From CAVPWP01 sp050789285 (GTDB taxonomy: Bacteria; Pseudomonadota; Alphaproteobacteria; Rhodobacterales; Rhodobacteraceae), in the NCBI RefSeq assembly GCF_050789285.1, contig NZ_JBOUVX010000001.1:1-64000 (forward strand): DNA of 64,000 bases, read 5' to 3'. Below, in pieces: positions 42,762-52,800 of this stretch. The position numbers and the translations under genes were made by a program. The notes beneath the pieces are model-generated. The model saw nothing but the letters and a program-made list of their open reading frames with translations. It did not search any database and had not been told where the DNA came from. The first letter of the stretch is position 1, and each line of letters starts with the position of its first letter.

Positions 42762-43835
42762 ATGTCCAGGTCCCAAGACGCGAAGCCCATCACCCTCGCC
42801 CTTCAGGGCGGGGGCTCTCATGGCGCCATGACCTGGGGCGTGCTTGACCGGTTGCTCGAGGACGAGCGTCTGGCGATCCGGGCGATCAGCGGGACAAGCG
42901 CGGGGGCGATGAATGCCGTCGTGCTTGCCGACGGGATGGCGAAGGGCGGGCGCAAGGGCGCGCGTGAGGCGCTGGGACGCTTCTGGAAGGCGGTCAGCGA
43001 TTCGGCGCGCTTCTCGCCCATTCAGCGCAGCCCGCTTGACCGGCTGACGGGGAACTACAGCCTGGACACTTCGCCCAGCTACCTGTTCTTCGAAAGCCTC
43101 ACGCGGATGTTTTCGCCCTATGACCTGAACCCGATGGGCATCAACCCGCTGCGAGGGCTTCTGGACGAGATGGTCGACTTCGACCTCGTCAACGCGCAGA
43201 CCGACCTTGCCGTGCATGTCACCGCGACCAACGTGCGGACCGGTCGGTCACGCGTCTTCGGGCCGGGGGAACTGGGGACCGAGGCGGTGCTTGCCTCGGC
43301 CTGCCTGCCGCAGATGTTCCCGGCCGTCGAAATCGACGGCGAGGCCTATTGGGACGGCGGCTTCAGCGGCAATCCGGCCCTTTACCCACTGCTGACCAGC
43401 ACCGAGGCGCCCGACATTCTGGTGGTGCAGATCAACCCGATCGTGCGGGCCGAACTTCCCCGGACGGCGCGCGACATCATGAACAGGGTCAACGAGATCA
43501 GCTTCAACTCGAGCCTCGTGAAGGAATTGCGGGCGATCGGCCTGATGCAGCGCATCGCGGCCGAGCGTGGCATCGACCTTGGGGTCTATACCCATACCTA
43601 CCTGCATCTGATCCATACCGATCTCGAAGTGAAGGACCTTGTCGCCTCGAGCAAGCTGAACGCCGAATGGAGCTATCTGCGCCTGCTGTTCGATCTTGGC
43701 CGCGACTGGGCCGATGGCTGGCTGACCGCGAACTTCGATGCGATCGGGAACCGTTCGACGCTTGAACTGGACGAGCTTGACGGCGAGGCCCGGCTGCCGT
43801 CGCCCGGACTGACAGCCCGCCCGGCCGCCGAGTAG
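42762..43835 (+). CDS. patatin-like phospholipase
   Basis: 357-residue lipid acyl hydrolase of the patatin/RssA type. The oxyanion motif LALQGGGSHGAMTWG (residues 13-27), nucleophile GTSAGAMN and the dyad aspartate in DGGFSGNP are all present. No signal peptide, so cytoplasmic. The substrate is probably a phospholipid or stored lipid. The preceding ribosome binding site is weak. It stands alone between the OmpA-family gene and the beta-helix-like gene; a strong stem-loop follows it. Confidence 0.9.
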   Translation: MSRSQDAKPITLALQGGGSHGAMTWGVLDRLLEDERLAIRAISGTSAGAMNAVVLADGMAKGGRKGAREALGRFWKAVSDSARFSPIQRSPLDRLTGNYSLDTSPSYLFFESLTRMFSPYDLNPMGINPLRGLLDEMVDFDLVNAQTDLAVHVTATNVRTGRSRVFGPGELGTEAVLASACLPQMFPAVEIDGEAYWDGGFSGNPALYPLLTSTEAPDILVVQINPIVRAELPRTARDIMNRVNEISFNSSLVKELRAIGLMQRIAAERGIDLGVYTHTYLHLIHTDLEVKDLVASSKLNAEWSYLRLLFDLGRDWADGWLTANFDAIGNRSTLELDELDGEARLPSPGLTARPAAE

Positions 43836-43849
43836 CCCGGATGCAGGCC

Positions 43850-43898
43850 GCGCCCGCACCCGGATGCGACGGTCCCGCGGGGGGTCGCGTGCGGGCGC
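43850..43898 (+). terminator. composite long stem-loop after the patatin gene
   Basis: GCGCCCGCAC (43850-43859) pairs perfectly with GTGCGGGCGC (43889-43898), and inside it GCGAC (43866-43870) pairs with GTCGC (43884-43888), giving up to 15 base pairs with one 6-base bulge. It is between the patatin stop and the next ATG. There is no T tract; a terminator or mRNA-end structure is likely. Confidence 0.5.
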
Positions 43899-43919
43899 CG
43901 GGCGCAGGCGTGCGATGAC

Positions 43920-45611
43920 ATGACGCCCGGGGGTCTTGCCGCCTTCGGCGCCTTGGGTCCTGCCGAAGTCACACTGATCGACGGCCTTGGCAATGGCATG
44001 CTCGACACCCTTGGCACCAGCGGTCTGCCGGAGGCCGGCGACGACAGCCGGCGGGTGCGGGCCGATCTGATCCGCTTTCTGCTTCTGGGCGGACCCGATG
44101 CCCCCCGGATGCACGAGAAGGGCCTGAGACTGGGCGGGGCCTGGATCGTCGGCACGCTCGACCTCGAGGGGTGCAGGGTCCCGCGCGACATCGGTCTGCT
44201 CGACTGCCGGTTCGACGCGACGCCGGTCCTGCTGTCGGCGATCATCGACACCCTTGCCTTTGACGGCTCGGACCTTCCCGGGCTGACCGCCAACCGACTG
44301 GACGCGCGGGGCGACCTTCTGTTCCGCGCAGCCACGATCCGCGGCCGGATCGAGTTGCGCGGCGCGCGGATCGGCGGCGACATGATCCTCGACGGCGCGC
44401 GGCTGGACAGCCCCGGCGACCGGGCGCTGCAGGCCGAGCGGATTTCGGTTCGCGGTGGTGCACTTTTCCGGGGGGCGTCCGTTCGCGGCGGCATCGCCTT
44501 GCCCGGTGGACGCATCGGAGGCAACCTCGACCTGATCGGGGCGACGATCGAAAGCCCCGAGGGCCTGGCGATCGAAGCGGACTCGGTGCAGGTCGACGGG
44601 GACGTGACCTTGCGCCTTGCGCGCGTGACGGGTGCGGTGTCACTGGTCACGGCCCGGATCGGCGGGGACGTGGACCTGAGCGAAGCGACCCTCGGCGCGT
44701 CGCAGGAAGTCACGGTCGACCTTGGCCGAACCACCGTCGCGGGTGCCTTCTTCCTCAGACAGGGGGCGAAGGTGACGGGGACGCTCAGCCTGAACGGCGC
44801 GACCCTTGGCGCGATCGTCGATGATCCCGAAAGCTGGCCCGCCAAAGGCGACCTGCGGCTCAACCGCTGTCTTTACGGCGCCATCCTTGGCGGCACGGTG
44901 GACGCGCGTGCGCGGCTCGACTGGCTTGCGCGCCAGACGCCGGAACGCTGGAACGAGGATTTCTGGCCCCAGCCCTATGAACAGCTGGCCAGTGTCCTGG
45001 GCGCGATGGGCCACGACGAGGACAAGCGCCGCGTCCTGATCGAAAAGGAACGGCTGTCCCGCCGCGCCCGTCGCCACCGCGCCGGCTGCCTTCCCACCCG
45101 CCTGATGCTTCGGCTGAACGACGGCCTCATGGGGATGACCACCGGCTATGGCCGCCTGCCGCTTCTGGCCCTTGTCTGGATCTTCGCCCTCTGGGGTGCC
45201 GGAGCGGCGTTCTACGCCCATCTCGACCGGACAAGCGCGTTGCGCCCGAACGCTCCGGTGGTGCTGCGCGCGCCCGAGTGGGTGCTGTGCGCGACCCCGC
45301 GCACGGACAGCGCCTTCCTGCCGTCGCTTGGAGCCGAGCGTGCGGGTCTGGCGGACCCGGGCGAGGCACAGCTTGTCTGCTTTCGCCGCCAGCCGGAAGC
45401 CTCGGCCTATCCTGCGTTCAATGCCGCGATGCTGTCTGCGGACGCGATCATTCCGGGGCTGGCCAGCGGACAAAGCACCTATTGGTCGCCGGACACGCGC
45501 ACGCCTGCGGGATACGTCGGAAAGTGGTTCATGTATGTCCAGAGCATTGCGGGGATCGCCCTTGGCCTGCTGGCCGTCGCGGGTTTTTCCGGGATGGTGA
45601 AGTCGAATTGA
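43920..45611 (+). CDS. beta-helix-like repeat protein with two C-terminal membrane segments
   Basis: 563-residue protein of a poorly characterised family. Residues about 60-330 are a run of short repeats with alternating Leu/Gly/Ala-Arg-Ile-Gly (RGARIGGDMILDGARLD, GGRIGGNLDLIGATIE), which fits a right-handed beta-helix related to pentapeptide-repeat or bactofilin folds. Then comes the family-specific PQPYEQLASVLGAMGHDEDK at about residues 350-369, a basic stretch (SRRARRHRAGC) and two membrane segments (about 413-433 and 538-558). No enzyme motif is seen. It is probably a membrane-bound scaffold with a cytoplasmic repeat domain; some databases name such proteins oxidoreductase without support. 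Confidence 0.7.
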   Translation: MTPGGLAAFGALGPAEVTLIDGLGNGMLDTLGTSGLPEAGDDSRRVRADLIRFLLLGGPDAPRMHEKGLRLGGAWIVGTLDLEGCRVPRDIGLLDCRFDATPVLLSAIIDTLAFDGSDLPGLTANRLDARGDLLFRAATIRGRIELRGARIGGDMILDGARLDSPGDRALQAERISVRGGALFRGASVRGGIALPGGRIGGNLDLIGATIESPEGLAIEADSVQVDGDVTLRLARVTGAVSLVTARIGGDVDLSEATLGASQEVTVDLGRTTVAGAFFLRQGAKVTGTLSLNGATLGAIVDDPESWPAKGDLRLNRCLYGAILGGTVDARARLDWLARQTPERWNEDFWPQPYEQLASVLGAMGHDEDKRRVLIEKERLSRRARRHRAGCLPTRLMLRLNDGLMGMTTGYGRLPLLALVWIFALWGAGAAFYAHLDRTSALRPNAPVVLRAPEWVLCATPRTDSAFLPSLGAERAGLADPGEAQLVCFRRQPEASAYPAFNAAMLSADAIIPGLASGQSTYWSPDTRTPAGYVGKWFMYVQSIAGIALGLLAVAGFSGMVKSN

Positions 45612-45840
45612 CCCGGCCCGAGTCGGGGGTGTCTGCGGCGCCCCCGGCAGGGGATCGGGGCGACGCCGGCCCACCTGATGCCCCTGAGTTGGCGGCGCAA
45701 ATTCCGATGGCGAGGTGTCCCGAAGTATGGTCAACTACAACTGTTGGTACCGCTGACTCCGGCAGGAATCGGGCGCCGCTTTCTCCTCTTCGGTATCGGG
45801 AGGAAGCCTGGGGGTGTTCGTCGTGGATAGGGGGATTGGC

Positions 45841-47007
45841 ATGTTCGTAAGGCTTCTCTTTACGGGGTCAATGCTTCTCGCGGCCGGCGCGGGGCTTGCG
45901 CAGACAAGTGTTCTGTCGGAGGCCGACGAGGGCGAAGAGACCATCACGCTTCCCGAGGACGGCGAGAGGTTCGTCTTCCGCAACCGGTCCGGCGGGGACG
46001 TCACGTTCTACGGGCAATTCACGCCGACCTACCAAAGCTTCGACGATGGCGAGGCGACCACCGACGGGCTGGTGGACAACGGCAACTGGAACACCCGCCT
46101 TGGCTTCCGGATCCTTCAGCCGCTTGACGGCGCGACCCTGCGGCTGCGCTTCGAGACCGGGCTCAGCCTGCGCAACAGTGCCTTGATCTCGCAGACCGAC
46201 AGGCCGCAATGGATCGACTGGGACCGCACCTGGCTGCGCTGGTTCGAGGCAGCCTTCGACACCGATTACGGGACGCTGTCGCTTGGGCAGGGCAGCACGG
46301 CGGCCGACGGGGCGGCGGGTCTCGATTCCTCGTTCACCTTCGTAGTCAGTCCGACCGACGCGTCGGATGGCTTCGGGTCGTTCCAGTTCCGCGACACGAA
46401 CGGCAATCTCACCGGCGTGACCGTGGGGCAGGTGAACAGCAGCTTCAACGTCGCCCGCCTGTTCCGCGCCCGCTATGACACGCCAAGCCGGTCGGGGTTC
46501 GTCTTCTCGACGTCCTACGGCATCAACGTGCTGAACGAGAACGACGACGCCGATTACGCCGACGTCGCGCTGCGCTGGACCGGCGATGTGGGCGATGTGT
46601 CGATCCAGACCGCGCTGGGCTATGGCTGGCAGTTCAACGACAATGCCGACGACCAGGAGCGGGTGATCGGGTCGGCGACCGTCTATCACGATCCGAGCGG
46701 GCTGAACCTCAGCGTCGCCGCGGGGTCGCGCATCGACGGGCCGCAGTACGGCTACATCAAGGCGGGCTGGCGGGCCGACTTCGTCGCGGCGGGCAAGACG
46801 TCACTGTTCGTGGACTATTACCGGGGCGAGGATTTCGTCACCGACGGCGCGCGGACCAGGACCTATGGCTTCGGCGCGGTGCAAAGTTTCGACGACCTGT
46901 CGATCGACGTTTACGCGGCCATGCTACAGTTCGAATATGACGACGATACGGGGCGCAGCTATCAGGATGCGACGGGCGTGCTTCTTGGGGCGCGATGGTT
47001 CTTCTGA
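45841..47007 (+). CDS. outer-membrane beta-barrel (porin-like) protein
   Basis: 388-residue exported protein. Signal peptide about residues 1-20 (MFVRLLFTGSMLLAAGAGLA). The rest shows alternating polar/hydrophobic strands and many aromatic residues at strand ends, and ends in GARWFF, the C-terminal phenylalanine needed for barrel insertion. ATG 45841 follows AGGGGG; an ATG at 45814 is less likely. No specific substrate can be named. The 229-base region upstream holds no other gene and presumably its promoter. Confidence 0.8.
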   Translation: MFVRLLFTGSMLLAAGAGLAQTSVLSEADEGEETITLPEDGERFVFRNRSGGDVTFYGQFTPTYQSFDDGEATTDGLVDNGNWNTRLGFRILQPLDGATLRLRFETGLSLRNSALISQTDRPQWIDWDRTWLRWFEAAFDTDYGTLSLGQGSTAADGAAGLDSSFTFVVSPTDASDGFGSFQFRDTNGNLTGVTVGQVNSSFNVARLFRARYDTPSRSGFVFSTSYGINVLNENDDADYADVALRWTGDVGDVSIQTALGYGWQFNDNADDQERVIGSATVYHDPSGLNLSVAAGSRIDGPQYGYIKAGWRADFVAAGKTSLFVDYYRGEDFVTDGARTRTYGFGAVQSFDDLSIDVYAAMLQFEYDDDTGRSYQDATGVLLGARWFF

Positions 47008-47023
47008 CCGGGTCGGCGGGTGC

Positions 47024-47045
47024 GTGACGGGCGAGTGACGGGCGA
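47024..47045. repeat. 11-base tandem direct repeat before a T tract
   Basis: GTGACGGGCGA occurs twice in tandem (47024-47034, 47035-47045) and is followed by TTTTT. It lies between the porin-like gene and the AbgT gene. It is not a hairpin, so terminator function is doubtful. Confidence 0.5.
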
Positions 47046-47087
47046 TTTTTCCTCACAGAGCGGGCCGAATGGCCAGGGAGACGGGAC

Positions 47088-48641
47088 ATGGCGGCGAAAA
47101 ATCAGGGCAATCCCGAGGATCAGGGCTCGATGGGCGGGTTCCTCGGCGCGGTCGAGCGGGTGGGCAACGCGGTTCCGCATCCGGCGATCATCTTCCTGAT
47201 CCTCATCGGAATCGTCATCGTCCTGTCGGCGATCTTCGGGATGCTCGGCACGTCGGTGACCTACGAAGGCTATGACATGGCTCTCGGCGACATCGTCGAG
47301 CAGGAAGCGGCGGTGCGCAGCCTGCTGTCGCCGGACGGGATCCGCTTCATGGTGACGAGCCCGGTGGCGAACTTCCTCGGCTTCACCGGGGTGGGCGTCA
47401 TCCTGGTGGCCATGATCGGTGTGGGCCTGGCAGAGGAATCGGGCCTGATCGCGACGCTGGTGCGCAAGCTCGTCGCGGTGGCGCCCACGGGCATCTTCAC
47501 CTTCATGATCGTCCTGGTGGGCGTGGTCTCGTCGATCGCGGCGGATGCCGGCTATCTCGTGCTTGTTCCGCTGGCCGCCGCTGCCTTCCACAGCCTCGGA
47601 CGGCACCCGCTGGCGGGGCTTGCCGCCGGCTTCAGCGGCGTCGCGGCGGTCTTTCTCGTGAACGTCTTCGTCACGCCGACCGACGCGCTTCTGGTCGAGG
47701 TGACGAACGATGCGATCCGGGCGGTGAACCCGGCGCTTCAGATCACCCCGGTCGGCAACCTGTTCTTCATGATCGCCTCGTCGATCGTGATGGCGATCAT
47801 CTGCACGCTGATCACCGAAAAATACGTGGAACCGCGGCTTGGCCCCTACACCGGGGGCGTTCCGGTGGACGCGCACGAAGGCCTGACCGAGGCCGAGCAG
47901 GCCGGGCTGAAAGCCGCCGGGCGCGCCCTTCTGATCGTGGGTGTGGTCCTTGCCGCGCTGACCGTGCCGCCGATTCCCTGGGGCATCCTGCGCAACCAGG
48001 AGACCGGGGGGATCATGGCCGGCTCGCCGTTCATGAGCGGCCTCATCATCCTGATTTCCGTCGTCTTCCTCTTCGTGGGCTATGCCTACGGCCGGGCGGC
48101 CGGGACCATCGCCAACGTCACCGCCGCGATTGGCCTTATCGTCAAGACCTGGGGCAACCTCGCTGGGATGATCTTCCTGCTCTTCGTGATCGCCAACTTC
48201 ATCGCCTTCTTCAACTACACGAACCTTGCGACGGTGCTTGCGGTGAACATGGCCGACTTCCTGCAGACCACGGCGCTGAACGCCCCGGCCTACATCGTAC
48301 TGTTCGTGGTCGTGGTGGCGATCATCGACATCATCCTGACCGGCGCGCTGGCGAAGTGGGCGATTCTTGCCCCGGTGTTCGTGCCGCTCTTCATGCGGCT
48401 TGGGGGCGATCCGGACCTCGTGCTGGCGGCTTACCGGGTGGGCGACAGCCCGATGAACGTGATCACGCCGCTCAACGTCTATCTGGCGGTCATGGTGGGC
48501 TTCGCGCAGAAGTACCAGAAGGACGCAGGCATCGGGACCATCGTCGCTCTGATGCTGCCCTACACGGCGATCCTTCTGGTTCTCTGGACGCTCATGCTGG
48601 TCGGGTGGTACCTGATCGGGCTTCCGCTTGGGCCGGCATAG
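47088..48641 (+). CDS. AbgT family transporter
   Basis: 517-residue membrane transporter of the AbgT family, whose members move p-aminobenzoyl-glutamate or, in MtrF/YdaH, export sulfa drugs. The family signature RVGDSPMNVITPLNVYLAVM is near residue 447, and the hairpin-type ADAGYLVLVPLAAAAF is near residue 155. About 11 hydrophobic segments. GGGAG precedes the ATG. AbgT is often beside M20 peptidases that split aminobenzoyl-glutamate; here an M20 gene lies 7 kb away on the other strand, so the link is loose. Confidence 0.9.
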   Translation: MAAKNQGNPEDQGSMGGFLGAVERVGNAVPHPAIIFLILIGIVIVLSAIFGMLGTSVTYEGYDMALGDIVEQEAAVRSLLSPDGIRFMVTSPVANFLGFTGVGVILVAMIGVGLAEESGLIATLVRKLVAVAPTGIFTFMIVLVGVVSSIAADAGYLVLVPLAAAAFHSLGRHPLAGLAAGFSGVAAVFLVNVFVTPTDALLVEVTNDAIRAVNPALQITPVGNLFFMIASSIVMAIICTLITEKYVEPRLGPYTGGVPVDAHEGLTEAEQAGLKAAGRALLIVGVVLAALTVPPIPWGILRNQETGGIMAGSPFMSGLIILISVVFLFVGYAYGRAAGTIANVTAAIGLIVKTWGNLAGMIFLLFVIANFIAFFNYTNLATVLAVNMADFLQTTALNAPAYIVLFVVVVAIIDIILTGALAKWAILAPVFVPLFMRLGGDPDLVLAAYRVGDSPMNVITPLNVYLAVMVGFAQKYQKDAGIGTIVALMLPYTAILLVLWTLMLVGWYLIGLPLGPA

Positions 48642-48696
48642 GTGGATCGTCGAAGTCGGCATCGCATGGGCGGTCTGCCTTATCTGAACCTGCCGC

Positions 48697-48731
48697 GATC
48701 CGCCGCTGCGGCGGGTCGTGGCGTTTACGCC
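48697..48731 (+). terminator. two consecutive stem-loops after the AbgT gene
   Basis: GATCCGCC/GGCGGGTC (48697-48704/48710-48717, one G-T pair) and GGCGT/ACGCC (48720-48724/48727-48731). They separate the AbgT gene from the efflux operon. No long T run, so strength is uncertain. Confidence 0.45.
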
Positions 48732-48785
48732 AGGCGCCTTGGAACCCGGCGCGAACGTAACCGATCAATCCTGGGAAGAACCCTC

Positions 48786-49880
48786 ATGTCCTCAGACCGG
48801 CCTGCATCTCGTGGCATCCTTCTGGCCCTTTGCCTGACCATGGTCCTTGCGGGCTGTCGCGAGGAGGACGGGACCGCCGCGACCCCCGAGCTTCGTCCGG
48901 TTCGCACGGTTGTCGTGGCAGAAAGCTTCGCCGGCGAATCCTTCACGCTGTCGGGAACCGTCGAAAGCCAGATCGAGGTGGACCTTGCCTTCCGGATCGG
49001 CGGTCGGCTGGTCGAGCGTCTGGTGAACGTGGGCGACACGATCGCACCGGGCCAGATCATCGCGCGGCTTGATCCAGCCGACGAGGAAAACGCCCTGCGC
49101 GGTGCCGAGGCGGCGCAGATCGCCGCAGCCGCCCAACTGTCCGAGGCGCGCTCGACCTACGAGCGTCAGCGCCAGCTCTTCGAGCGTGACTTCCTTTCGC
49201 AGGCGGGACTCGAGCGCGCCGAGCAGCAGTTCACCTCGGCTCAGAGCGCCTTCGACTCGGCCGAGGCGCAGGTCGGCATCGCCCGCCGCCGGCTGGCCGA
49301 CACGGTTCTGACGGCCGACGCGCCGGGCGTCGTCACGGCGGTGGGCGCCGAGGCGGGCGAGGTGGTGACGGCCGGCCGCCGCATCGCGCAGCTTGCCCGC
49401 GACGAAGGGAAGGACGCGGTCTTCGACGTCCCGGCCGCCGTGGTCGCGGTGAGTCCGCCTGATCCCGAGGTCGTCGTGACCCTGGCGCTGAACCCCGGGA
49501 TCACCGCCCTGGGCCGCATCCGAGAGGTTGCGCCGCGCGCCGACGCGTCGACCGGCACCATCCGGGTGCGCGTCGGCCTGATCGACCCGCCCGACGAGAT
49601 GCGGCTTGGCTCGACCGTGAACGGCCGGGTCCATATCGGCGGCTCGGGGGGCATCGAGCTTCCCGCCTCGGCGCTGACCACCATGGACGGGGCGCCGGCG
49701 GTCTGGGTCGTCGATCCCGACAGCCGCACCGTGTCGCTGCGCCCTGTCGAGGTGGCGCGCTTCACACCGGCCGCCGTCGGCATCGACGGGGGCGTCGCGG
49801 TCGGGGAGCGCGTCGTGACCGCCGGGGTGCAGGCGCTGCGGCCGGGGCAGGAGGTTCGCCTTCTCGGGGAGGGATCATGA
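48786..49880 (+). CDS. RND efflux periplasmic adaptor, lipoprotein
   Basis: 364-residue membrane-fusion protein linking an RND pump to an outer-membrane channel. The lipoprotein signal ends in LAGC with Cys24 as the lipidated residue. A lipoyl-like and helical hairpin region (about 60-190) and beta-barrel domains follow. I use ATG 48786 because it starts the signal peptide with GGAAG upstream; the open frame begins 144 bases earlier through the stem-loops. It overlaps the pump gene by 4 bases. No outer-membrane TolC-type gene is adjacent. Confidence 0.9.
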   Translation: MSSDRPASRGILLALCLTMVLAGCREEDGTAATPELRPVRTVVVAESFAGESFTLSGTVESQIEVDLAFRIGGRLVERLVNVGDTIAPGQIIARLDPADEENALRGAEAAQIAAAAQLSEARSTYERQRQLFERDFLSQAGLERAEQQFTSAQSAFDSAEAQVGIARRRLADTVLTADAPGVVTAVGAEAGEVVTAGRRIAQLARDEGKDAVFDVPAAVVAVSPPDPEVVVTLALNPGITALGRIREVAPRADASTGTIRVRVGLIDPPDEMRLGSTVNGRVHIGGSGGIELPASALTTMDGAPAVWVVDPDSRTVSLRPVEVARFTPAAVGIDGGVAVGERVVTAGVQALRPGQEVRLLGEGS

Positions 49881-52800
49881 TCGGTCCCAACCTGTCGGAA
49901 TGGGCCACCCGAAGCCGGGCGCTGACGATCTATCTGATGCTCGTCGCGGTCTTTGCCGGGGCGATGTCCTTCGTCAGCCTCGGCCGCGACGAGGACCCGA
50001 GCTTCACGATCAAGACGATGCTGGTCACCGCGGTCTGGCCGGGCGCCACGATCGAAGAGACGCAGCGCCAGCTGACCGACCGGCTCGAGCGCAGGCTTGA
50101 AGAGACGACCGGCCTCGACGCCGTCCGCTCGATCACCCGGCCGGGGATCGTGACCGTCTATGTCGACCTCGAAGGGACCTTCCCGCCCGAACGCGTGCCC
50201 GAGGTCTGGCAGGAGGTGCGCAACAATATCGGAGACATCCGCCATACCCTGCCGCAAGGGGTGCTCGGGCCCTTTTTCAACGACAATTTCGGCGACGTCT
50301 TCGGCATCGTCTATGGCTTCACCGCGGACGGCTTCACCGACCGCGAACTGCGCGACTATGTCGATTTTGTGCGCACCCGCCTGATGGCCGAGGTCGACGG
50401 GATCGGCAAGGTCGAGTTCATCGGCGTCCAGGACGAGGCGATCTTCATCGAGTTCCAGGCCGATCGCGTCGCGGCGATGGGGCTGGACTACGGCCAGGTC
50501 TTCGCCGCGATCGCGGCCCAGAACGTGGTGCGCCCGTCGGGAACGATCAACTCGGGGACCGAGAACCTGATCCTGCGCGTCACCGGCGCCTTCGAGACCG
50601 AGAACGACATTCTCGAGGTGTCGCTGATCGCCGATGGTCGGGCGATCCGCCTCGGCGACATCGCCACCGTGCGGCGCGGCTTCGTCGATCCGCCGCAACC
50701 GCTCCTGCACGTCAACGGCGAGCGTGCGATGGCGATCGCCATCTCGATGCGCGAGGGGGGCGACATCCTGGAACTTGGGGCAGATGTCGACCGCGCGATG
50801 CAGGGCATCGTGGCCGACCTGCCGATCGGGATCGAACCGCACCTGATTTCCGATCAGCCCAGCGTCGTGACCACCGCGATCGGCGACTTCATCACCTCGC
50901 TCTATCAGGCCATTGCGATCATCCTCGTGATCAGCTTCGTCACCCTCGGGGTGCGGCCGGGCGCGGTCGTGGCGGTGGCGATCCCGGTCACGCTGGCCAC
51001 GGCCTTCCTGGTGATGGAGATGATGGGCATCGACCTGCACCGGGTATCGCTGGGCGCGCTGATCATCTCGCTGGCGCTTCTGGTCGACGACGCGATGACG
51101 ACGACCGACGCGATCCTGCGCAGGCTTGCCGCCGGTGACACGGTCGAAGCCGGTGCCTCCTATGCCTACAGGCGCCTCGCCGCTCCGATGCTGACGGGCA
51201 CGCTCATCACAATCGCGGGCTTCGTGCCGATCGGCTTCGCCGAAAGCCAGGCGGGCGAATACACCATCTCGCTTTTCCAGGTGGTGGCGATCGCGCTGAT
51301 CGCGTCGTGGATCGTGGCGGTGGTGTTCACGCCGATCGTCGCGGGCGTGCTGCTCAGGCCGCCGGCCGCCGACGCCTCCACCGAGCCGGGCAAGCTTCTG
51401 CGCACCTACGGGCGGTTTCTCGATCTTGCGATCCGGGCGCGCTGGATCACCGTGGCGGTGACCGTCGCCGTCTTCGTGGTTGCGCTTGGCGCGTCGCAGA
51501 TGCTGAACCGGCAGTTCTTCCCGCCGTCGGACCGCAACGAACTCATCATCGACTTCCAGTTGCCGCGATCCAGTTCGATCTTCGCCAGCGAAACGGCCAT
51601 CGCGAAGGTCGAAACCTACCTCGCGGCAAGCGAGGATGTGGACTTCTGGACCAGCTACATCGGCCGGAACGTCATTCGCTTCTACCTGCCGCTGGCGATC
51701 CGGCCGCCCAGCGACAATCACAGCCAGATCGTAGTGATGGCCAAGGACATCGACGCCCGTCTGCGCCTGGAAGAGACGCTTGACGCTTTCCTGGTCGAGA
51801 CTTTCCCGGAGGCGGTCGTGCGCGTCAGCCCGCTTGAGATGGGGCCGCCGATCGGATGGCCGGTGCAGTACCGCCTGAGCGGCCCGGACCTCGAGGTGCT
51901 GCGCGCGCAGGCGCTGCGCCTGGCCGAGGTCGTCGCCTCGCACCCCGGAGCGCGGCGGGTGCATTTCGACTGGATCGAGCCCGCCCGCCAGCTTGTGATC
52001 GACATCAACCAGGATCAGGCGCGCCGGCTTGGGTTGACCAGTTCGCAGCTTTCCAGCGTGCTCAACACCGCGATCTCGGGGTCGACGGTGACGCAGTTGC
52101 GCGACGACATCTACCTCGTCAACGTGATCGCGCGCGCGCAGGCCGAGGACCGCGTGTCGCTCGACGGTCTGGCGACGCTGCAGGTTCCGGTCCCCGGCGG
52201 GCGCACCGTGGCGCTGAGTTCCTTCGCGACCTTCGAGTTCACACAGGAACAGCCGCTGATCTGGCGCCGCGACCGGGTGCCGACGCTGACGGTGCTGGCC
52301 GACGTGGCGCCGGGCCTTCTGCCCGAGGCGGTCGTGGCCGCCCTCGAAGACGACATCGCCGCGCTGAACGACACGCTGCCGTTCAACTACCGGATCGAGG
52401 TCGGCGGTACGGTCGAGACCTCGGCCGAAAGCCAGGCGGCCGTCTTCGCGGTCGTGCCGCTGATGGTGTTCCTGATGGTCACCCTGCTGATGGTGCAGCT
52501 GAAGAACTTCCGCAAGGTGGGCATCGTGCTGATCCTTCTGCCGCTGGGGCTGATCGGGGTGGTCGGCGCGCTGTTGCTGTTCGGCCGTCCCCTTGGCTTC
52601 GTCGCCATCCTCGGCATCCTGGCGCTGCTCGGGATGATCGCGAAGAACGCGGTGATCCTGATCACCCAGATCGACGACGAGCGGCGCGCCGGGCGCGATG
52701 TGCGCGAGGCGGCGGTGTCGGCCTCGATGAACCGCCTGCGCCCGCTGATGCTGACGGCGCTGTCCACGGTGCTTGGCCTTCTGCCGATCGCGCCCACGCT

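Noticed and set aside
47024..47050. Terminator at the direct repeat plus T tract after the porin-like gene
   Set aside because: The two copies are direct, not inverted, so they cannot form the stem a terminator needs.
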